A stretch of DNA of 64,000 bases from Lineus longissimus (GCF_910592395.1 NC_088326.1:12901001-12965000); one strand, 5' to 3'. Numbered from the stretch's first letter, positions 39,592-50,949 are shown. The notes: generated from the letters alone by a model not told the origin. Translations and numbers: made by a program.

Positions 39592-42500
39592 ATGATTGGC
39601 TACACGTATTGCATTCTGGTCGTCCTGATCGTCATGACCTTGCGCGGGGCAGAAAATAACAGAGTCGATTCGGCGTATGGAGATGATTTCGGTTAGTAGA
39701 GTTTACATACTCGAGCCGGCGCAGTAATAATAGTGTAATGATGCGGTCTTGCTGTCATAGCTTGAATTGGCCGCCATTGAATCAAAATGTGCTGAAATTG
39801 CTCATCTAAGTATTTATCGGGATTTGTGTGCCTTTTTTATTTCTCAATATTAAAAAAGTTTTCATTATTGCCCTTCATATCTTTGACCGAACTGTTTTCT
39901 CCTAACACTGAGTGATTTTTGGTGGTTTTATGCGCACTTTTTTCGTCGCGTACTACGGAAAATTACTGTGAGGTCAGGTTTTTTTGTGCAGACGATGAAC
40001 TCAGGCAAGGTGAGTTTTGGCCCTTAAACAGATGGAGCTCACAAAGTGACGAATCAAGTGGTCGCCACTCTAATCTAACTTAGATTAGAGTGGCGTAGAT
40101 TCTAAGCCAACAACCTTGAAAAATGGAAAGGATTGCTCATCATGACGACCCCTAACAAGAATGAAGTGAACCAAACTGTCGATCTGAGTGAGAGGGCCCA
40201 ACTTCTAGATAGTTGGACTGTTCACCCCTTCCACTTTCAGAAAACCCGGATATAGCGAGAATGGCCAAATCAAAACAACAACCAGCTCCAGTACCTAACA
40301 GAGGTAAGGTATTATGTTCGCCCTAAATTAGTAAATTTTAGACCTAATACAACACCTTAAATGGTCGAGGCAGGGGCTTCTTAACCATCCACCAGGCGGC
40401 GTTGCAGGACATGTATTAACGTGTGTGTGTAGACAGCGTAATCGTCCACGATGAGGAGAAACTGAATATTCGAAGTGGATCAGAGCACTATATTCAAAAC
40501 GAGGCCCAGTGTTCTTCTCGGTGGGCAAAACAGTGAAACCCCCACTAGTGGCAGAAATCTGGCGGTATTGCACGATTAGCCTTTATAGACCCAAACCCGC
40601 TTCCCAGAGGGCGGATTGATGAGGCGGGCTGTCACTAATTGCAGGAGGTTTTCCTCAGTTGGTCTCAAGGCCTAGGAATTTCTGATCTCAGGTCTTGGTT
40701 GTTATAAGAGGTGGAATATTTGGAATTAGGAACAAAGAAGAAGGTGGAACGAAAAAGCACCTATTAATAGGGAAAAAGCCTAATATATGGCCCACCATAC
40801 ATCACGTGTTGTGCAATTAAGTGCCAAACTTTGGCATTTGATTGATTACTGCAACATTGCTGCGTTTCTCCATGATTTAAAAAAGGCGGTTACATTTCGT
40901 TCACGCAATATTACATTCTAACATGCTTATCATACAATGCATTGCACACATTGCGCTTACAGAGCTTGCCGATGGGGATGTCTGGGTTCAGATATCCCTA
41001 CTTGTGGGTCTCACCACGGATTTGAAATAGATAAGCTTACACCACGAAACTTGCAGGGTGCTCTTTTTCAATGAAAATTGTTGTCCGGGTTTCGATTTTG
41101 TATCCTTAATAAATATACTTTACAAGTGCGTCCTTCCGAGCGTGGTCTCTCAGTAACAAATGCTTTCTATTTCAGTCTGGCATACCTTTGCTATCAGATT
41201 TCGCCTGTTCGCTAAGCTATTGGGCGATCTGATTGAAATATACAGTAAAGAAGGTAAGATGAACTCTACTGCATAGGCCCGGGGCTAGCTTTCGATCAAG
41301 GGGTGGAGGCGCGCGCTCCCTGCTAACTCGAGAATTGTGCTCTCTTCAAAAGAAACGTCTTCGAAACGTAATTTCGAATAAATTACACGAGAGGGCAGTC
41401 ATTGCATCGATGCCTTCATCAACATTACGAAAGGGTGACTTTCTATTTTACTTCAAGCTCGGGGTCAAGGTCAAGGTCAAGGTCAAAGTCAAGGTCAAAC
41501 TGCTCTTAAACGGAAATTAGCTCATGATGAACCTTGTGCCCTTGGAATATAATCAACGTATCAGTTATACAACACGTTGAGGATGCTTTTTCAGATTATG
41601 TGACCATTACCTTCAAATACTTTGCCCCTTACATTTCAGGCCTTGTCCAATACACGGTCTAAACAATCTTATCAAACGGTTATCAGGGCAATATTGATGA
41701 CATCGACCCCCACGAAACAACTGTAACGGGGGTTGATAGGCCTAAACGGACCAGGGCAAATAAACGTAGACGATGTTTTCTTCTTGTTTGTAAGTTAATA
41801 GTGCCTTTCTTTTACTTGATTTGCTTTTCCAGACTGTTCAAAACCCATTCTCGCGCCTGGGACACTCGCAAAATACACTTTTGAAAGTGAGACATTTTCT
41901 CATGGAACGAAATTGTTGTTCTTCTGTAAGGCCGGCTACTACTTCCAGAAGATTGTGCAGAAAGTCAGATCGGGTTGCAAAGAATACGAATATGATGGGG
42001 AAAATGGATGTGATCCTAAAAGTGGTCAAACCAAAGATACTATCAGCTTCAATACCACACAAAGAAAGCTTGAGTGTATCGGGCCGTATTGGAGCAGTCC
42101 CGCACCCTCGTGTATTGGTAAGTGTTCAAGATCTTCATCATCTGCGTTCGAAATCGTAGAGATGCATGCTCGACGGTCAGTTCGATTTCGATAGCGACGT
42201 CGGCTGTCCAAGAGTGTTCAATTACAAAGTCTCAGCGCGTTAGGGTCAGGGTTGTGTTCTTTCGCCAGTATTCCTCTGTATTTTTATAAGGGAGCAGGTC
42301 TACAGAGCCCCCGAGCGCTGTGGTAAGGTTGATGTCCTTTGGTCAGTATTCCTCTCAATTCTTCATCCGGGAGCAGATGAGCTTGAGTCAGGTCCTTCAG
42401 CTGCGCATTCATATTGAGCAGATTCTGCCTGCATCCCCCCCCCCCCACCACATCAAAGCGCTCAAATTAAATGCTTTGTATTCAGCCGGTATAATCGGTG

Positions 42501-45500
42501 GCGATGTTATTTTCAGTGGCGTTTGTTTATGATTTCAGCGTTCACGTGCCCCGTTCCAACTGTTTCAAACGGAAGATGGCGTACTAATCAACCTCGGATC
42601 AAGCACAGAGAGGTTGTTACCATTACCTGTGACCCAGGTTATCTCACCCTCGGATCACCCTCAATCAAATGCAGTATAAAGCAGGCGAACATAAATGACG
42701 GTTGGAATATAGAACCACCGTCGTGCAGAGGTAAACAAACCGATAGACTGTAAATTCAGGATCGGAATTAGGACACCAAAAGCGTAGGGCTCTTAACGCA
42801 GTGCCGATCTGATTAGACTAGAGTCTCTGACGCTGTGAATCCTCGGACCCAGCCTCGTCCCAAGTCATTGCGCCTCCGCTATTTCCTGACGCAATATTTT
42901 GATTTTGCATCACTGCGCTCTGATTCGTTTCCTTATCACAAAAAGAGGGCAACATTATTACGACATCACCAGATTTCTCTGAAGTGTTTGATACCACAAT
43001 TTGCCTCTCGGCAAACTTATTTTTCAACCTCATTTTCGCAGAGATAAAGTGTGCTCAACCGAAAAGACCAGAAAACGGGATCATATCGAACAAAAACTCG
43101 TCCAACCAGAACAGGATTGGCGCAGAAATCGAGATCATTTGTCAACGATATTTCCTGTTAGATGGTTCTAAAAAAAGGAAGTGTATGGCGAATGGCCGGT
43201 GGTCAGGGACCGATGCAACATGCCAACCCACACGTGTCCAAGGTAACTTTGGGTGCTGCATGTCAACCCACGCGTGTCGAAGGTAACTTTGGGCGCTCCA
43301 TGTCAACCCACGCGTGTCCAAGGTAACTTTCGGCGCTCCATGTCAACCCACGCGTGTCGAAGGTAACTTTCGGCGCTCCATGTCAACCCACGCGTGTCGA
43401 AGGTAACTTTCGGCGCTCCATGTCAACCCACGCGTGTCGAAGGTAACTTTCGGCGCTCCATGTCAACCCACGCGTGTCGAAGGTAACTTTCGGCGCTGCA
43501 TGTCAACCCACGCGTGTCGAAGGTATCTTTCGACGCTGTATATCAACCCACGCGTGTCGAAGGTAACTTTCGGCGCTGCATGTCAACCCATGCGTGCCGA
43601 AGGTAACACGTGTCCGCCCAACCTGTCTTTCGGCGACGCAAAAATCTGTAGAAAAAGGACTAATGTTGTGTACTCAGCGATCCGCATACATACGGATCCA
43701 TGATAAGGCAATGAGCGCAACCTGCTTATCATCCCCCTAAGAAACAAATTATTTTTTATTGATACGTCATATTTATATGTCATGTTTTCAGATATTGCAC
43801 ATTGTCCCGTGCCTGTTATTCCATACGGGGCGAAAAGGTATTGCGAGAGAAAGTCTGGCGATAGATGCGTTTACGATGAAGGCGCTGTGGTCACCTACAA
43901 ATGCTTTGATGAATTCATATCTGGCGGGCCCAGTCGTATCAAGTGTAACGGAAAAGGTCATTGGGAGCCCGCTGATCTGCCAAAGTGCGAGGGTACGTTC
44001 AGGAATGGTGGAGCCAGAATGAACAATATTTAATGGCAATATTTTATGAGAGTAAGATCGTATACTGTATAGATATACGTAATTATCACGATTGTTAGCC
44101 GATTTAGTGGCTCCATTAAGAGCAGTGGAGCAGTAGGATGCCTTCTATACGGTCAACATCACCTTTAGAAGGTAGTTCCAGGTTTAAAATGGCCACAATT
44201 TAGTCCGCTTTATCACTGTTTTTTCTCGAGCCGTTTTAGGCTGCGATTATATTATAGCGTTCACGTTTTCACGTTGTTACGTGTCACTGTTCGCTTTTCA
44301 TGCGTGACATCATGAAGAACGAACAAGTCATTCCCAAAGAGCGGGCTACATACGATTCACGTTGTCACGTTTCACCCTCACGTCGTGTTTTCAAGCCTAA
44401 GGCAGTTAACTCGTGACAAGTGAAACAGAATCATGACAAGTGACAACATGAATCTTATATAACTCCAGCCTTTTGCGTATATTTGCAGCATTATTCAGTT
44501 TCGATGACCCCAAAAGTTTGGCAAGAAACTTCGGTGAGCTGTTTGATAAGATTCATAAGATTGATGAATACCTGGACACGGATGTAGGACGCATTCTGGA
44601 CCTTAACGCACCAGGAGGATGCGACATTACATTTCTTCTCGACTCCTCCGGTAGTATCACACAAGATGAATTCGATGATACTATCGCGTTCATCAAGCTT
44701 TTTGCTGAGAAGGTAATCTATCTCTCAGTTCCACAGCGCTAGCCAAGCGGCCATAGGACCATCCCTGCACAGTTGACTACATGGCACTATAGTCGTCTAT
44801 CCTCTGCGAGGCGGATCGGATCCCCCGTCCTTTTCCCCGTCCATTCCTTCACATCGTCCATCCGAATCCTCTTTTGTCGGCTGCGTCTCTGGTTTCCTTC
44901 TACTGTGCCCTGCAGTATGATGATCGCAAAGGTTACCTTGGCTCTTGTTATGTGGCAAAACAACCCTAGCTTCCTCTTCTTAGCCGAAGTCAGCAGGCTG
45001 TCGTGGCGTCCGAAGAGCTGAACGACCAGCTCTCTGACCTTGATGATGGTGGTATGAGTGAGGAGGTATGCGGTCACAGTTTAGCCCATGACTGCGGTGA
45101 CAGTTGAGCATCATGATTTCGCACTGCAGCCTAAAAAGACGTGCATACAAATATGCAGAAATTATTCAAATAAGAAAATATAGTAAGTAGTCCACATTTC
45201 TATTTCTTTCATATATTTCAGGTTGGTGTATCGAAGAGACATAATGGAGTAAGATTTGCAGCCTTATCGTTTGCTGCCAATGCTACAAATGACTTCGATG
45301 CGAACTACGGATTTCACACCTTTCCAGCAAAAACTGTAGAAGAAGTCAAGGGCTTGTTAGATAAGCTTGGTTACATAAGTAAGTTTGCCTGCAGTATGCT
45401 GCACTGTCTTTGTCGAGAAATCTGGGTAAATGAGGCACATGTCCGTCAAAGGTTATCTATCTTGTGAGACCAACCTCTTCATCCCGGTGCAGACTTTTAT

Positions 45501-48500
45501 GTATTTGAAGTTGCTCGACCTGTCTAGAGTTGCCCTCTTACGGAGGAATGTCGACTTATTTTCCTCAGGTGGCGGCACGAACATCAGAGGTGCGCTGACG
45601 TACTACGAAGAGGAGATGCTTCGACAAAATCGTGGAAAGAGAAAAGATGCCAAGCAGTACTTGTTCCTTTTTTCAGATGGTAAGATTAGTATTGTTTTTA
45701 ATCAGCAAAGACAGTGGGGTTGTGCCAGAATGTCCCTTTCAATACATACCCTGGTAGTCTGGTTATTGATTTGCTTTAAAAAAACACCCTCGCGACATCT
45801 GTAGTAGAATCGTCTATTGTGTTTGACATGGTGATAGGGATAGCGTCTCATCGTGAGGAAAACGGCACTGCAAATACGATTGAAAGAATGTAACAAAATC
45901 TACACTTGGAACACTTTCAGTTCCGAACAACTTGTGGGTCGTTTCGTTAAGGTGAGCTAACCGTACGTCGGTTGATATCAGTCCATCTAATTCAGATAAC
46001 ATGCTCGCTAGTATTGGACACAGCAGTTGTATCGGTGTTGTTGGTATTGAATGCATTACCCTGCCGAGGACTGAGCGAGAACTGTAGCGACAACACTAAA
46101 CCCGGCCGGGTGTCTGAATAGTATGGTTTCTTACAGGCCAGTACAACCTTGGGGGTAACCCAGAGGACGTAGCCTCACGCCTCCGTTCAGAGAAGAAGGT
46201 AGAAATATTCGTGATGAAGATGGGCAATGGGAAGGAGGCGTTGAAAGAAAAAACCAACACCAGAGTTCTCATGTCAATATCTTCAGAAAACAAGTTCGAT
46301 AAAGACGGAAATAAAGATCAGCATTTCTTTCAATTCAAAGATTATTCAAGCGTCATTAACTTTTTGGTACAGATGTTGCTCAACGGAAGCATTGGTAAGC
46401 AAGTTAGGTCACATTGACTGTTTACTACAAAAGCTGGTAAGTTATACAATATTGGAGGCTTTTTCCGACTTCTTGGTTTTTTCCGACTTTCTTGGGAAAT
46501 CCTAGTATGTTTCATAGGTTTTCTAGAAATCCAACCTTTCAGAGAAACACGGACGATGTCGGATCTTTGTCGGAAAAATCAGCAAAAAGTTCGCAGGAGG
46601 CTTTTTCTGATTTCTTGTTCTTCTATTTCCGATACTTTAGACTACAGTGAATGCGGTGTCGCCGGCACGACTAACATCACCGATGGCGACATTATCAGGG
46701 ATAAACCTGCCAACCTTTTCGCCTGGCCGTGGATGGTAGCAGTCATGGAAGCAAAGGCTAACAATGTGAAATTCAGAGAAGTACGTAGATATGTCATGGG
46801 AAACGCATTACAGGAATAAGGTATCACTCCCTCAATGACATTTTTCTTTGCCTGATTAACTATTTGCTATGCCTTATTTCCGGCGCCTTTTACCGTGAAG
46901 ATCTATTGTAAATACGGTTTGTCTGGCCGACCCTGGGTGGTGCCGGCGTATCTGGCAAAGGGCCTATTAACATTCACTACCGGTGAGTCGGCATATTCAA
47001 ATTGAAGTTGTCACAAGATGACAGTAATTCACTCTTAAAGTTGAAGTCGGAGTGGGAGTCGTATATTATTATTATCTATTTATTTAAGTGTCATCCATAA
47101 TATATAATGGCCAGCCATATCTGGCTTACAAGACACTACTATATGTACGTTTCGTTCGGGGGCTGCCGCGAGAGCCCGCGCGACCTCTCAATACCGAGTT
47201 CATACCGCGCGAGATTCTTGTTATCGTAAAGCGTCTATGTCAATTCATAACAGCCTCCTCAACAGGTGACGGTGTATAACCTTGTTTGCCCCTTACCCCG
47301 GTGTCGAAAGAATTTAAACATTAGCCCAATAACGGTCTATTGTCCTTAGAAATCGATCGATTTTAGAAAGCGATCTTCGACCATTGCTTGTGAAATAAAA
47401 ATTCTTTCAACTGTTGTGTGGTTTGACGTGCAATATTTATATTGCGATGGTCGTTTTCAGCACACGCAAGTATGTGGTGGAACCGTTCTAGATAATGAGT
47501 GGATACTGACTGCAGCACACTGTTTTCAAGGCGATACATATAATAATCCAAGGAGAGTCATGGTCAAGTTAGGTAAATTTGATACGTTATGATAGCATTC
47601 GGTATAAAATTGTCCTGAAACCTGATCCACTGTTGTTCAGATACGCTTGTTCGGCAAATTCTTTAAGATATTCCTGGTAATGACCTACTTTTAGGATGTT
47701 AAACCCAAACGTGCCAGAATTGACTTAATGTTTATCTTCTTCTGCGTTCGACCTTTATGAGATGCACGATATTGACAGTCAATCCACTTTTGGTGGAGAG
47801 TTGGACCACAGAGCCCCAGAGCTTTGTCGAAATGGTAGTGTCCCTTGGCCCGTATTTCTCTCTATTCTTCATTGAGGAGCTGGTACAGAGCCCCAGAGCT
47901 TTGTGGTCAGAGTGGTGTCCCTGGCATGGCCAGTATTTCTCTCTATCCTTCATTAGGGAGAAGGTCTGAAGCCACAGAGCCCCAGAGCCTTGTGGTCAGG
48001 GTGGTGTCTTTTGGCCAGTATTCCTCTCTATTCTTCATTAAGGAGCTGGTACAGAGCCCCAGAGCTTTGTGGTCAGTGTGGTGTCCCTGGCATGGCCAGC
48101 ATTTCTCTATATCCTTCCTTAGGGAGCGCTTGTTCGGCTAATTTTTCTTGCAGATACTTGGTAATGACCTACTTCTCGATTGTTAAAAACCAAACGTACC
48201 ATAGTTGCCTTTATATTTCTGATTTATTACAAGTGGCTTCATTTTAATTTACATACATTGTATAGTGTTTTTAAGATAGATCTGGCCAAAGGCACTTGGC
48301 TGACCCCTTGTCACGAAACCACAACTAGTATAATGTTACACAGCCCTGGGCATGTAGCCGGTGTCATAGTTGACCGGCTTATAATAGACACAGTGTATGA
48401 ACATTGGTTAGGCCTAACCTTAGGATAATCTAGTGCAAAACCACTATGTTTTGGTTGACGTGTTCTTGTCACATTCCTGAGTTCTACTTAGTACCTTTGG

Positions 48501-50895
48501 CCAGAACGATATGAAAAACATTTTACAATGTCTGAATTTCAGGTGCGATTGATTTTAAGAAGGCTCTATTCGACCGCCCCGACATCTTTGAGATGAAAGT
48601 TAGGTCAATGCATATTCATGAGAAGTGGTCCGTCGATCGAGATACCAAGAAGAAGTTTGCCAATGACACCAACTGGGCGCATGATATAGCGCTGCTCCGC
48701 CTTGATAGAGAAGTCCCGTTCTCCAAGAGTGTCCGACCAATTTGTTTGATTCCCGAAAACACATCAAACAACGGTAATTACTAGTAAGAATCAAAATATC
48801 TGTGCTCACCAGCCAGCACAGACTCTGCGTTCCACATCAATGGGGCTGGTCATTCCTCCCCGTTTCAAGACCTTATTCCATGGTGCCCGGGCTTTCTCGG
48901 TCGCTGCTCCGCGGCTGTGGAATGACCGGCCACCACAGAGCAGGTGTGCTGGTTCGATGGACAGTGAATGCCAATCTCAAGTAATCTGTTCTTCGTTTTC
49001 AAGAGAACTGCCACCCATATTTTAAATGGGCAGCCAGTTTTGTTTTCTTTAGGAGTTCAAGTTCTAGCCAGAATGGTGCTACATGTAGTTTTTTCTCAGG
49101 CAATAAGTATTGGTCAATTGGAGTGTTGTAAAATTGATTATGATATTGGTAAAGGGTTCTTCTCAACACATCTAAAATTTGGTGAGGATTGATCCTGTTA
49201 GACCTAAGAAGTACCTTTTTTACCTAAACCTAGGCACAGCAATGTTCACGTATTGTACACTGTGCCTAATACAGGGCTCTTGCCTATACATCTGATCCGA
49301 TGGTTTTTGGCATTTTCAGAGATTAAGGATAAGATTGCAGTGGTAACCGGTTGGGGCCAGTTCGATACGAGTGACGTGGATGGACAGAGGTCAGACATCC
49401 TGAGACAAATCAAACTTCCAGTTGTCACGCCAGACGAAAACCAAGAGAAGTGTAAAATCCATCATCGGGCGGAGAAATTCATATGTGCAGGTAATATTGA
49501 CTGGTTTCGTGATTTGCATATCCTCTCTAACTTTCTATTACCAGCTACTGACACAGGGGTTTGTACACTGCCAGAAATGATAATAATCAATACGTCATCA
49601 CTTCTTTCTTTAATGTAAGCAGTGCTGCATTGAGATAGTTAATAAGTTGTTTAGCACATTACCTCGCATTTAAAACAGAATTCAGGCCCAGACCAACACA
49701 CGGTCTATTGTATTTAAACAAAGCCCGCTCGCACCTAGGCCTAAATTCCCATTGTTCAACTGTCTTATCAAAAGGCTATCAGAGCAAATCTTGATAACAT
49801 CGACCCCCGCGAAACAGCTTTCATGGGGGTCGATAGATCAACAGCGACAAGGTCAAATAAACGTAATGGTCACGGACATACCCTGCGCAGCCAGAAATGA
49901 TTAAATCCAGGTAATCACTTCTAGTTTTGATGAACAGGATTGTATGGAGTTACGATAATAATGATAATGTTTGCTGATAACAAGTCGAGATTAATCCATA
50001 CTTGCTAATAAGAATAAGACGCAAAATATATCTTGCGGAGACAATACATGCGAAAACCCGTCCTTCCCATATAAACATCATTTTGACGAGACGAGGGGAT
50101 ATTCTGTCTGTGGACCCACGATATTCTATAACATCTGAGCCTTGTCTACTTATCTCGCTTTTCCAGGCGGAGAGAACAGAGTTGATGCTTGCAAAGGCAA
50201 CAGTGGTGGTCCGCTGATGGTCGAGTTTTTGGCGGAAAACAATCAACCATCCTGGAACCAAATAGGTAAGTTTCAGACCGTTTCAAGTTTTCGAGACAAA
50301 ACCATAATCACACAAGCTCATCTTCTCATACGCGTTTCACCAGGCGTATATCGCACAGGGTCACTGTCTATGGGCAAATGCCATTCTCTAAGGTGAGATT
50401 AAGACTACTCTCTCTATGCGCTAAGCGGGACAAGCCAGAACGCCAACACTGCAGTCAGACAATGGGTGATATGAATAAAGACTAGCAAATGCTTTTATCG
50501 AAATCTCCATGTACATTTACACTAGGCCTTTCTGTACAAAACCATGTACATTTACACTAGGCCTTTCTGTACAAAACCGGAGTAAAAGCATTTGCTAGTC
50601 TTTAATCATATCACCCAATATGTTCCCTCTAGATGATCCCTTAAACAGTATAAACAATTTTGTGATCGGAGCGAGTTTGTTTTTTTAAACTAAGCTTGGA
50701 CTAATAATAAAGAGAGAGAGGAAACGAGTTTCTGGTACATGCAATTTCAATAAGAATATTGTCACTTCTGTAGGTATTGTTTCCAGTGGATTTGGCTGCG
50801 CCAACAAGCTGGCATATGGACGGTACACAGACATAAGGGCGTACAGGCAGTGGATCAAAGGTATTATGACGAATAACACAAAAGCAAGGGAATAA
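39592..50895 (+). CDS. Bf: complement factor B/C2-like serine protease, 18 coding exons
   Basis: Exons: 39592-39691, 39992-40009, 40241-40303, 41176-41253, 41833-42117, 42539-42730, 43042-43242, 43792-43992, 44489-44712, 45222-45378, 45569-45679, 46137-46394, 46641-46780, 47461-47572, 48543-48773, 49320-49490, 50167-50265, 50774-50895. They sum to 2,763 nt (920 residues plus stop), all phases consistent. Residues 1-20 are a signal peptide; 21-86 match nothing I know; 87-181, 182-245, 246-312 and 313-379 are CCP modules; ~410-625 is a VWA domain with MIDAS DSSGS (431-435) and SGGTN; ~630-920 is the protease with His696 (TAAHC), Asp761 (HDIALL) and Ser860 (GNSGGP). Factor B binds activated C3 and, after factor D cleavage, becomes the C3 convertase; VGR|ILDL (Arg414) is the likely cut site. 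Asp854 gives trypsin-like pocket chemistry; residue 194 is Asn859, not the usual Asp. An acceptor at 39573-39574 implies a 5' UTR exon. Confidence 0.94.
40063..40095. repeat. perfect 16+1+16 palindrome in factor B intron 2
   Basis: CGCCACTCTAATCTAA is followed by one C and then its exact reverse complement. No mismatch. Confidence 0.95.
41463..41499. repeat. GGTCAA hexamer array in factor B intron 4
   Basis: Six near-perfect GGTCAA/AGTCAA units, giving several overlapping TCAAGGTCA words, the extended half-site bound by ERR/SF-1-type nuclear receptors. It may be only a microsatellite. Confidence 0.7.
41637..41772 (+). repeat. repeat family T3, internally deleted copy
   Basis: It keeps the AATACACGGTCTA left part and the CGACCCCCACG...CGGGGGTTGAT hairpin and ends GCAAATAAACGTAG. 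It lies in factor B intron 4. Confidence 0.75.
42243..42388. repeat. two units of an ~80-bp minisatellite in factor B intron 5
   Basis: Units contain GGCCAGTATTCCTCT-like and CAGAGCCCC(C/A)GAGC words. The same unit forms a larger array in intron 14 (47795-48128). Confidence 0.65.
43221..43620. repeat. 40-bp minisatellite, 10 units, overlapping the CCP3 exon end
   Basis: Ten units of exactly 40 bp start at 43221, 43261, 43301 and so on to 43581. The unit is TGTCAACCCACGCGTGTCGA followed by AGGTAACTTTCGGCGCTCCA. Unit 1 is the last 22 nt of factor B exon 7 plus its splice donor; later units repeat both. Units 2-7 are nearly identical; unit 8 has GGTATC, and unit 10 decays after GGTAAC. Confidence 0.98.
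44236..44471 (-). mobile_element. short inverted-repeat element, family T1, copy 6
   Basis: It contains GCGGGCTACATACGATTCAC and ends TCTTATATAACTCCAGCC, only 17 bp before factor B exon 9. Confidence 0.8.
47643..48210. repeat. ~80-bp minisatellite (4 units, 47795-48128) bracketed by a direct repeat, factor B intron 14
   Basis: Four units repeat CAGAGCCCCAGAGCTTTGTG and a GGCCAGTATTTCTCTCTAT-type segment. On each side lies a copy of CGCTTGTTCGGC...GGTAATGACCTACTT (47647 and 48127), so the array sits between direct repeats of about 80 bp. Confidence 0.8.
48265..48521 (+). mobile_element. short inverted-repeat element, family T2, copy 3
   Basis: TTTTTAAGATAGATCTGGCC start and GTACCTTTGGCCAGAACGAT end. 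It stops 21 bp before the acceptor of factor B exon 15. Confidence 0.85.
48815..49060 (+). mobile_element. LINE 3' fragment in factor B intron 15
   Basis: The frame reads GLVIPPRFKTLFHGARAFSV then AAPRLWND, the C-terminal signature of LINE reverse-transcriptase proteins. A shift in frame leads to FKRTATHIL. Truncated and decayed. Confidence 0.75.
49677..49866 (+). repeat. repeat family T3, full-length copy (~190 bp)
   Basis: It opens AATTCAGGCCCAGACCAACA, carries AAAGCCCGCTCGCACCTAGG, has a hairpin of ATCGACCCCCGC against GGGGGTCGAT, and ends near CAAATAAACG. There is no open frame. Other copies: 41637, 54229, 59783, 60519 (inverted), 63087, 63843. Confidence 0.85.
50464..50617. repeat. inverted repeat enclosing a 35-bp tandem duplication, factor B intron 17
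   Basis: Arms GGGTGATATGAATAAAGACT... (50464-50499) and the inverse ...AGTCTTTAATCATATCACCC (50581-50617) flank two copies of CATGTACATTTACACTAGGC...CAAAAC. Confidence 0.9.
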
Positions 50896-50949
50896 AGTTG
50901 TCGCCCGTTATTTTAAGGCGCATGTTACAATGCCGCTGTCTATAAGAAC

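Noticed and set aside
43221-43620. CRISPR-like array
   Set aside because: Units are contiguous with no spacers, and the DNA is eukaryotic; it is a minisatellite.
43434-43703. Plus-strand frame running through the 40-bp repeat
   Set aside because: A product of the minisatellite frame, with no splice logic in the factor B gene.
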